Source: Myxococcales bacterium (GTDB lineage Bacteria > Myxococcota > Polyangia > Polyangiales > Polyangiaceae). From it: 32,215 bases of DNA. Location: positions 5,895-38,109 of the forward strand of contig PLXW01000075.1 in assembly GCA_003151595.1 (NCBI GenBank). The letters run 5' to 3'. Positions 7,665 through 14,148 of this stretch are shown in pieces. Below the pieces are notes generated by a model. It saw only the letters and a list, made by a program, of their open reading frames with translations, had not been told where the DNA came from and made no database searches. Position 1 is the stretch's first letter; each line of letters begins with the position of its first letter. Both the position numbers and the translations under genes were made by a program.

Positions 7665-8024
7665 ATGAGCGCGTACCGATACACCCGACAAGTGCGCCTC
7701 GCCGAGATCGGCGACGAGGGGCAGGAGCGCATCGCGGCGACGACGGCGATCGTGGACGCCGACGGGCTCGCGGGCGCCGTCGAAGCGCGGTACCTCGCGG
7801 CGGCCGGGGTCGGGAAGATCGCCACGCTGCACGACGAGATCGGCGACGCGGCGCGCGCCATGGATGCGCGCGTGCAAGTGATGACGGGCGTGCGCGTGCG
7901 CCTCGGTCACGGTGAGCCGCCGGCGTTCGGCTTGCGCGATCCCGCGGCGAGAGACGTCGTGCTCGGCGCGTGGCGAGCGCTGGCGCACCTTCGTCGCGCG
8001 GTGAAGCGCGGCAACGAGTCATGA
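7665..8024 (+). CDS. Degenerate E1 N-terminal half: RYxRQ segment with non-canonical nucleotide loop
   Basis: The first 50 residues of this 119-residue protein align by eye with the start of MoeB/HesA. It has YRYTRQVRLAEIG (RYxRQ at 5-9) and GDEGQERI, then a strand, then DADGLAG where GxGGLG should be, then YLAAAGVGKI, a typical continuation. The Gly loop is lost, the Asp that binds ribose is not in place, and no NLHRQ, CxxC or catalytic region follows, so it cannot adenylate by itself. The rest (about 65-119) is basic and helical and not recognised. It sits between cysO and cysM, 16 bases after cysO, and its TGA overlaps the cysM ATG. It may supply the missing arginine finger to the E1 at 6585-7352. 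A decaying duplicate is the alternative. Confidence 0.83.
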   Translation: MSAYRYTRQVRLAEIGDEGQERIAATTAIVDADGLAGAVEARYLAAAGVGKIATLHDEIGDAARAMDARVQVMTGVRVRLGHGEPPAFGLRDPAARDVVLGAWRALAHLRRAVKRGNES

Positions 8025-8965
8025 TGCGCGTGCCTTCGCGGCGAATCGACTCCGTCATCGATGCGGTCGGCAACACGCCGCTCGTTCGCCTGCGCCACGT
8101 CGCCAAGAGCGCGCCCGGCGTCGCGGTGTACGCGAAGCTCGAGCTCGCGAACCCCGGAGGCAGCGTCAAGGATCGAGCGGCGCTGCGCATGATGCAGGAC
8201 GCGTTGAACGACGGGCGGCTCACCCGCGACAAGACGCTCATCGACTCCACCAGCGGAAACACGGGCGTCGCGTACTCGCTCTATGGCGCGGCGCTCGGCG
8301 TGCGCGTGAAGCTCGTGATGCCGCTGAACGTCTCGAAGCCGCGCAAGGACATCGCGCGCGCGTTCGGCACCGAGATCATCTTCAGCGATCCGATGGAGGG
8401 CTCCGACGGCGCGATCCGCGACGTGCGCGCCATCGTCGCCGCGAACCCCGACACCTATTTTTACCCCGACCAGTACGCAAACCCCTCGAACCCGCTGGCG
8501 CACTACCACGGCACCGGTCGCGAGATCCTCGACGCGGTGGGCGATCGCATCACGCACTTCGTCGCCGGCCTCGGCACGACCGGGACGATGATGGGGACGA
8601 CGCGCCGCCTGAAGGAGCACACGCGGCCGATTCGCTGCGTCGCGGTCGAGCCCAGTGAAGCGCTGCACGGGCTCGAAGGGCTGAAGCACCTGGAGTCGAG
8701 CCTGGTGCCCCCGATCTACGACGCCAGAGTCCCGGACGAGATCCTGCGCGTGACGACCGAAGAGGGATGGAACATGGCCGACCGGCTCGCGCGCGAAGAG
8801 GGGCTCCACGTGGGGCACTCGTCGGGGGCGAACGTGTTCGCGGCCGTGAAGATCGCCGAGCGGGCGCAGAAGGAGAGCGGCGGCGGGTGCGTGGTCGTGA
8901 TCGTCTGCGATCGCGGCGACCGCTATTTCGCGCCGATGAAGTGGGAGCGAAGGTACGTCTGGTAG
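8021..8965 (+). CDS. cysM: CysM-like cysteine synthase (likely sulfur-carrier dependent)
   Basis: A second fold-type II PLP synthase, 314 residues, with the Schiff-base lysine in NPGGSVKDR (K50), STSGNTG at 76-82, the Gly-rich PLP phosphate loop GLGTTGTMMG, and HSSGAN near the PLP ring. It differs from the first synthase in the substrate loop region (LNVSKPRKDI) and in the end (CDRGDRYFAPMKW). It is encoded directly between a CysO-type carrier and a JAMM peptidase, the partners of mycobacterial CysM, which uses O-phosphoserine and CysO-thiocarboxylate. I therefore call it CysM-like from context; substrate choice cannot be read from the sequence alone. The start at 8021 (ATGATG) overlaps the preceding stop; the second ATG (8024) is possible. 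Confidence 0.92.
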   Translation: MMRVPSRRIDSVIDAVGNTPLVRLRHVAKSAPGVAVYAKLELANPGGSVKDRAALRMMQDALNDGRLTRDKTLIDSTSGNTGVAYSLYGAALGVRVKLVMPLNVSKPRKDIARAFGTEIIFSDPMEGSDGAIRDVRAIVAANPDTYFYPDQYANPSNPLAHYHGTGREILDAVGDRITHFVAGLGTTGTMMGTTRRLKEHTRPIRCVAVEPSEALHGLEGLKHLESSLVPPIYDARVPDEILRVTTEEGWNMADRLAREEGLHVGHSSGANVFAAVKIAERAQKESGGGCVVVIVCDRGDRYFAPMKWERRYVW

Positions 8966-8980
8966 CCTCGAGAGGAATCG

Positions 8981-9496
8981 ATGCGCGACGAAGCGAAGCA
9001 CCCGTGGATCCTGCGCGGCGTGGTGGTGCCGAAGGTGGTGATGGACCGCGTGCGCGAGGAGGCGCGCGCGGCGTACGCGCGTGACGAAGAGAGCTGCGGG
9101 TACCTCGTGGGGCCGGCAAACGACGCGCTGGCGGTGAGCGACGCGGTGCCGATGGAGAACCGCGCGAACAAGCTTCACGCGATGGATCCCGAGACGTACC
9201 CGCGGACGGGGCGCATGTACTTCGATCTCGATCCGCTGAAGTTCGCGCGCGCGATCGAGAAGGGCGAAGCGAGCGGCGTGCCGGTGAAGGTGCTCTATCA
9301 CTCGCACCTCGACGTCGGCGCGTACTTCTCGGACACTGACGCGGCCGCGGCGAAGATGGGGGGCGATGAGCCGGCCTACGATCTCGCGTACCTCGTGACG
9401 AGCGTTCGCACGGGAGCGGTCGACGCGTGCAAGCTGTTCGTGTGGGAGACGTCGACGCGCACCTTCGTCGAGGCGCCGCTCGTGGAACGCGAGTGA
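8981..9496 (+). CDS. mec: JAMM/MPN+ metallopeptidase, Mec-like (cysteine release from CysO)
   Basis: A 171-residue protein with a complete JAMM zinc site: the catalytic Glu in EESCGYLVG (E38), and HxHx7SxxD with H107, H109, S117 and D120 (YHSHLDVGAYFSDTD). In mycobacteria the homologous peptidase cuts the CysO-cysteine adduct to free cysteine and regenerate the carrier. Lengths and flanking blocks (AxPMENRA, VPVKVLYHSH, YLVTSVR) fit that family. It lies 15 bases after cysM with GAGAGGAA before the ATG. Its TGA overlaps the GTG of the following exported-protein gene (GTGA, 9493-9496), which extends the operon. Related bacterial JAMM proteins also cut other ubiquitin-like carriers, but the neighbouring CysO makes the Mec role by far the best fit. 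Confidence 0.9.
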   Translation: MRDEAKHPWILRGVVVPKVVMDRVREEARAAYARDEESCGYLVGPANDALAVSDAVPMENRANKLHAMDPETYPRTGRMYFDLDPLKFARAIEKGEASGVPVKVLYHSHLDVGAYFSDTDAAAAKMGGDEPAYDLAYLVTSVRTGAVDACKLFVWETSTRTFVEAPLVERE

Positions 9497-10800
9497 CGGC
9501 GCGCGTCGTCATCGCCTGCGCGCTGATGGGCGCGGTCTGCGTCGCGCCGTCGGACGCGGGGGCGCAGCCGAGCGACGGGATTCGGGAGGCGGCCGAGCGG
9601 GTGGCGAGCGAGTGGCGAAAGGCCGGCGCGGTCGTCGAGCGCGGGCCGGCGCGCTTTCTCTACGAGAACGAGACGATGACGCTCACGCTTCCCGCATCGA
9701 CGGCGGGCGATCGCGCCTGCACGACGATCGCGCTGCTCGGAGCGCGAGGGCTCAGCTTTCACGCCAAGGTCGCGGGCGTCGAGGACGACTCCGCGAGCGA
9801 CGACCCACAGTCGCGCGCGGCGAGCTTCGCGGGGATACTCGAGATGGGCGAGTGCGGCGAGGGTGCCGAGCCGATCGAGCGGCTGCGCGTGACGAGCGAC
9901 GCCGGGCGCGGGGCCATCGAAGCGGTGGTCGGGCGATCGACGAAGGCGCTTCCCGCTCTGCGCACCGTGCTCCCCGAGCGAACCGGAGGCGTGTTGCCGC
10001 CGCCGCCGGATGCCGGGCCGCCGCCGCCGCTTCCGCTCCCGGTCGCGCGCGCGGAGCTCTCGGAGTCGCGCGCGAAGATGGACGGCGCGAAGATCGCGCC
10101 GCGCGCTTCGTGGACGGCGACGAGCGACGGCAGCGGCGACGCGAAGCTCACGCTCGCGCCGGGGTGTCATCGGGTCGAGGTGTTCGCTCCGGTGGCGCGC
10201 GCGCGCGATCGCGTGCGACGTCGGAGGCTCGACGTCGATGCCGAGATTCGTGATGGCGACGACGAGCTTCTGGCGCGCGATCGCACCGACAACGCCGACG
10301 CGCGCCTGGAGGCGTGCGTGGGAGAGGAGACCGCTTCGACCGTCATCTTCGCGGGGGCCCCCGGCGGCAGCGAGCTCACGGTGACGCATGCCTCGTGGGC
10401 GCTCCCTTCCCATCTCCCGAACACCTGGGGACCGGCTCCTCGCGCGCGAATGGCGCGCGCGCTGCTGGCGCGTCGCGCGAGCGCTCCGCCGGAAGACGCC
10501 GTCGCGTTGTTCGCGGGGCCCTCGGGGGCGACGCCCATCCCGGTCGCGATCGAGCCTGGCGCTTGCTACGTCGCGGTCGCGGCGGTCACGCACGGGCACG
10601 CGCACGGGCTCGGGCTACGCGTGGCGATCGGCGCACGCGACGCGCGCGACGAACGAACGAGCGACGACGACGCCGGCGTGGTCGCCTTCTGCGCGCGCGA
10701 TCAGGACCGCGCACGGCTCGAGGTCGAAGCGCGCGGCACGTCGCTGGCGTGGGGGCTCGCGCTCTTTCGCGTCGAGGGGCGCGTGTGGGGAGCGCCATGA
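9493..10800 (+). CDS. Exported protein with three two-cysteine, PPC-like beta domains
   Basis: A 435-residue protein starting at GTG 9493, chosen because GTGA overlaps the mec stop and a clean signal peptide follows (TARVVIACALMGAVCVAPSDAGA, cleavage near 24). No named family is recognised. Three similar units of about 80-100 residues can be made out. Each has a Cys followed by alternating hydrophobics, a middle strand with D/E-rich turns, a second Cys 42-50 residues later, then a strand-rich end (ARLEVEARG type). The Cys pairs are C76/C121, C225/C275 and C358/C400. A proline-rich linker (about 168-184) separates units one and two. The pattern resembles prepeptidase C-terminal (PPC) sandwiches with an added disulfide; that likeness is inferred. 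The next gene encodes four more units and starts inside this stop. Confidence 0.8.
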   Translation: MTARVVIACALMGAVCVAPSDAGAQPSDGIREAAERVASEWRKAGAVVERGPARFLYENETMTLTLPASTAGDRACTTIALLGARGLSFHAKVAGVEDDSASDDPQSRAASFAGILEMGECGEGAEPIERLRVTSDAGRGAIEAVVGRSTKALPALRTVLPERTGGVLPPPPDAGPPPPLPLPVARAELSESRAKMDGAKIAPRASWTATSDGSGDAKLTLAPGCHRVEVFAPVARARDRVRRRRLDVDAEIRDGDDELLARDRTDNADARLEACVGEETASTVIFAGAPGGSELTVTHASWALPSHLPNTWGPAPRARMARALLARRASAPPEDAVALFAGPSGATPIPVAIEPGACYVAVAAVTHGHAHGLGLRVAIGARDARDERTSDDDAGVVAFCARDQDRARLEVEARGTSLAWGLALFRVEGRVWGAP

Positions 10801-12536
10801 GGCGCGCGTCGCTCTCGATCGTCGCCGTGGCCCTCGCCGGCGGAACCGCCAGCCTCGCTATCGGGTGCAAGACTCCCGTGCCTCTCGTCGTCGCCGCGCC
10901 CGCGCGCCTGCCGGCTCCGCCGCGCGTTCTCCCGGGCGATCTCGACGCCAGTGCGCTGCTCGGTGAGGTCCCCGCGCGCGCCTCGCGTCTCGGTGCCGGT
11001 GCCGTGACTCTTCTGGCGTCGGGTGAGGCCGTGGAAGGGGAGCGCGTGGGTGCGTTCGTCGAGCTCCCGAACGATGCTTGCGTCCTCGCGTACGCGCGCG
11101 CGTCGTCCTCGATCGAGGATCTCGATCTCGCGGCGTTCGACGACGACGGGAGCCCCGTCGCGATCGACGAAGGGCCCGACCCGAAGCCCACGCTCCTCCT
11201 CTGCGGCGCCGGGGAGCGCACGGCGCCGCACCCGTCGCGCGTCTACGTCGCCGCGCACGTGGTCAACGGCGAAGGGCTGGTCGGTGTCGCGGCGCAGATC
11301 GTTCCGCGCGATCGTGCGGGCGAGGTCGCCCGCGCGCTCGGTGCCCACGGCACGGTCGGTGGCGGTCCGCAGCCGGCCGATGCCTGGCAAGGGCTCGACG
11401 ATCACGTGCGCGCGCATCGCCAGGCGCTCGGCGGAACGTGGGACGAGTTTCGAAAGGCCGCGGTGGTGCTCGACTCGCGCGTGCCGACGGTCGTGACCTT
11501 CCCGGTCGAAGCCGACAGCTGCGTCGATGCTGTGCTCGTCCCGGGCGACGAAGTGGCGCTGCTCGAAGTGGAGGCGGTCGACGAAGCGGGGCGCGTCGTG
11601 GCGCGCGCGCGCGAAGGGGGGAGCGATCGCACGCTCACGGTGTGCTCGCCGATGACGTTCGAGGGGTCGCTCGTCATCCGTCCGCACGTGGGGCGCGGCC
11701 TGGCGGCGATCGTCCTCGCGAAGACGCGCGCGTCGTCGTCGCGCGATCTCTCGACGAAGCCCGACGTGCTGTGGGAGTCGACGAGCGTCTCGCTCGAAGC
11801 TGCGAAGACCGAGCGCGAAGGGACGCTGGCGCACGCGGGCTATGGAGCGGCGTCCTTCACGACGAAGGGAGAGCTCGCGCTCGGGCGCCGCGCGACGATC
11901 GCGCTCGATTTCGGCAATGCGCCCGCGGGCTCGTGTATGCGGATCGACGTCGTGGCCGGCGCGCCGCTGGCGCTCGTCGACGCGCGCGTCTGGAGCGGCG
12001 AACGAGACAAGAGCGACAAGAGCGAGCTCGTGACGTCGGGCGAAGGCGCGTGGGGCGCGGCGGTCTTCGCGTGCGCGCACGGCAAGGCGCGGCTCGATCT
12101 CGAAGCGCGTGGTCGTGGAGGACCGTTCGCCGTGACGACGCGCGCAGAGAAGTGGAAGGACGCGGCCTTCGCGCGCTTCCCGCTCGCCGCCGCGCGGATG
12201 CTGGCGCGCGCAGCCGACGGATCGGCGACGCTCTTCGATGGATCGCCGTCGAGCGCGCGCGCGCTCTCGCTCGAGCCCGACAAGCTGCTGGCCTGGAGCG
12301 AAACCGTGGCCGCGAGTCAGTGCGTTCATGTCAGCGCCGGCGCCGAAGGGGAGGGGACAGGTCTCGAGCTCCGCGCCTTCGACGCGGCCAGCGGCGAGGA
12401 GATCGATCGCTCCCACGCGCAGCGCGCCGTCTCGGTGCGGGCTTGCGCGGAGACGACGACCGCGCGCGCGGTTCGGTTCGAGTTGCGTACGACGAGCGGC
12501 AAGCTCGACGTCATCGTCGGCGAGCGCGTTCGCTGA
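10797..12536 (+). CDS. Lipoprotein with four two-cysteine, PPC-like beta domains
   Basis: A 579-residue protein with a lipobox LAIGC (C24), so it is probably anchored to the outer membrane or cell surface. After a proline-rich spacer come four units with paired cysteines at C95/C136, C242/C283, C380/C426 and C509/C550, each pair 41-46 residues apart. The first unit shows the plainest PPC-like centre (DLDLAAFDDDGSPVA, then TLLLCGAG), the third the ending KARLDLEARG shared with the upstream protein. A linker of about 45 residues separates units one and two. No enzyme motif is visible, so a binding or structural role is more likely. The ATG overlaps the previous stop (10797-10800). It is the last gene of the operon; a convergent gene ends 17 bases downstream. 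Confidence 0.8.
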   Translation: MRRASLSIVAVALAGGTASLAIGCKTPVPLVVAAPARLPAPPRVLPGDLDASALLGEVPARASRLGAGAVTLLASGEAVEGERVGAFVELPNDACVLAYARASSSIEDLDLAAFDDDGSPVAIDEGPDPKPTLLLCGAGERTAPHPSRVYVAAHVVNGEGLVGVAAQIVPRDRAGEVARALGAHGTVGGGPQPADAWQGLDDHVRAHRQALGGTWDEFRKAAVVLDSRVPTVVTFPVEADSCVDAVLVPGDEVALLEVEAVDEAGRVVARAREGGSDRTLTVCSPMTFEGSLVIRPHVGRGLAAIVLAKTRASSSRDLSTKPDVLWESTSVSLEAAKTEREGTLAHAGYGAASFTTKGELALGRRATIALDFGNAPAGSCMRIDVVAGAPLALVDARVWSGERDKSDKSELVTSGEGAWGAAVFACAHGKARLDLEARGRGGPFAVTTRAEKWKDAAFARFPLAAARMLARAADGSATLFDGSPSSARALSLEPDKLLAWSETVAASQCVHVSAGAEGEGTGLELRAFDAASGEEIDRSHAQRAVSVRACAETTTARAVRFELRTTSGKLDVIVGERVR

Positions 12537-12553
12537 CGTCGGCGAAGACCCGC

Positions 12554-13717
12554 TTACCCCTTCTTCGCGAGGATCATCAGCGCGCCGTCCGCTTCTTTCG
12601 GATCGAGACGCGCGACGCAAACGGCCGGCCCCTTCGCAGGAACGAGCACGATGCTGCATCGGCCGGTGACGCCCGGCTCGAGGCTCGCGAAGAGCATCTC
12701 CAGGAGCACGCCCGCCGCGACGATCAGCACGCCGGTGAGGAGCAGCGAGGGTGACACAGCGCGCATTCCGTCGATCAACGTCGCCACGCCGATGTAGCTC
12801 CCGATCGCGAGCGCCAGGAGGCCGGCATAGAACGCCAGGCGCGGGTAGCGCACTTCGCGCGAGGCGCGGGCCAGCCCTTCGCGGGGAAAGACGATGTCGC
12901 GTTCGCGCACCGTGCGACCGAGCACCTCGGTGTGCGCGTGGATTCGGGCGCCCGCGGCGGACAGCGTCAGCACCGCCGGGCGCTTGTACGCGAGCGCGAA
13001 TCGCGCGACGAGGCGCGCGGCGTGGATCACGAACAGGATCCCCGTGAGCGCGAGCAGCGTCGTCGCGACAGGACCGCGCGGCGCCAGCCCCAGCTCGCCG
13101 CGGATGGTCTCTTCGCGCACCGACTTCCCGCTGAGCACGCGCGTCAGCGTCGCGTCCTTCAGCTCGGTCGCCAGCGACGTCGCGTGCTTCTTCGCCACCG
13201 GCGACGAAGACTCCGCGAGCGCCACGCAACCCACGAGCGCCTCCGCGCGCCCGAGCGTGGGCAGCTTCGACTGATCGACCTTGCGCACGCGATCGGCGAT
13301 CGCGTCCCACAGCTCGCCTGCGGCTTCGCCGAGCGCGCGATCGAGCAGCGGCGTGGCGTCGAACGGCGTGTGCGTCGCCAGCCAGAGCACGTCGGTCGCC
13401 ACGCGATCTTCTTCGTCGCGCCCTTTGCCCGGCGCTTCGGCGATCGCGTGGGCCCACAACGCGCGAGCGAGCGCGCGCTCGTCGTCGTCTTCGGGTCCGC
13501 GCTCGAGCACGAGCAGCGCGTTCCCGAACGACGTCTTCGCGTCGTCTTCGGTGAGCTTCGCTTCCTCGGCCAGCGCGCGCACCTTGGGTCCGTCGGTCCA
13601 GGTGCTCTTTCGCCCTTCGGCGGCGCTGGTGGCGATCGCGCGCGTGATGGCGACGAGATCGCTCAAGCGACCATGCGTCGCGAGCGCGTCGAACGCGCGG
13701 AGCTCCGTGTCGGGCAT
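12554..13717 (-). CDS. Multi-pass membrane protein of unknown function
   Basis: A 387-residue protein (start MPDTELRAFDALATHG; an upstream ATG/GTG extension is less likely). The first about 210 residues are helical and acidic, with no signal peptide, so probably cytoplasmic. Three hydrophobic helices follow: VATTLLALTGILFVIHAARLV, then LAFYAGLLALAIGSYIGVATL, then LLLTGVLIVAAGVLLEMLFASL. A beta-rich loop of about 60 residues lies between helices one and two (LTLSAAGARIHAHTEVLGRTVRERDIVF). The C-terminal segment (CSIVLVPAKGPAVCVARLDPKEADGAL) is short and holds two Cys. I do not recognise the family. It stands alone on the minus strand, convergent with the cysteine operon and divergent from the 13867 gene. 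Confidence 0.7.
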   Translation of the reverse strand: MPDTELRAFDALATHGRLSDLVAITRAIATSAAEGRKSTWTDGPKVRALAEEAKLTEDDAKTSFGNALLVLERGPEDDDERALARALWAHAIAEAPGKGRDEEDRVATDVLWLATHTPFDATPLLDRALGEAAGELWDAIADRVRKVDQSKLPTLGRAEALVGCVALAESSSPVAKKHATSLATELKDATLTRVLSGKSVREETIRGELGLAPRGPVATTLLALTGILFVIHAARLVARFALAYKRPAVLTLSAAGARIHAHTEVLGRTVRERDIVFPREGLARASREVRYPRLAFYAGLLALAIGSYIGVATLIDGMRAVSPSLLLTGVLIVAAGVLLEMLFASLEPGVTGRCSIVLVPAKGPAVCVARLDPKEADGALMILAKKG

Positions 13718-13866
13718 GCGGACCGTGGCTCTTCGATACCGTAACGAAGCGCAAAGCACCACTATTCGAAACTTGGCCCGCGCGCGGACGATCCTCTACC
13801 GAAGGAGCGCACCCGCGATCAACGAAGGCACCCGCTCGAACGCGAGGGGCCACGAAAGGCGAGCCG

Positions 13867-14121
13867 ATGCGCACCAAGATGGAGATGCTGACCGAGCTCC
13901 GAACGATGCTTCGAGACGTCTTCGTCGCGAAGTCCGCCGGCGGCACGTACGCCCGGTTGGCGCGAGCCCACGGCTACGTCGACGGCTACATGCGCGCGCT
14001 GCTCGACGCCGGCACGGTGACCAAAGAGGAGCTCCTCGGCATCGTCGCGGCCGAGCGCGAGCACGTCTCCGGTCCCGCGATTCGTACGATCGACGTCACC
14101 GGCGACGAAGCCGCCGCCTAG
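13867..14121 (+). CDS. Small helical protein, probably conserved in Myxococcota
   Basis: An 84-residue protein: a long N-terminal helix (KMEMLTELRTMLRDVFVAK), a Gly-rich turn, then YARLARAHGYVDGYMRALLDAGTVTKEELLGIVAAERE, and an acidic end. It contains no Cys, signal or membrane segment. GAAAGGCGAG lies just before the ATG. From memory, small proteins with the GYVDGYMRxLLDAG block occur in other myxobacteria, which suggests a real conserved family, but I cannot name it. The helix-turn-helix-like arrangement could fit a small regulator; there is no direct evidence. It is convergent with the very large gene ending at 14149. Confidence 0.7.
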   Translation: MRTKMEMLTELRTMLRDVFVAKSAGGTYARLARAHGYVDGYMRALLDAGTVTKEELLGIVAAEREHVSGPAIRTIDVTGDEAAA

Positions 14122-14148
14122 AGACTCCTCTCGCGACTCTCGCGGCGA

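Noticed and set aside
10701..13946. Long minus-strand open frame across the two-cysteine lipoprotein and the membrane protein gene
   Set aside because: Arg-rich antisense shadow spanning two real genes and their junction; no ribosome site or recognisable domain.
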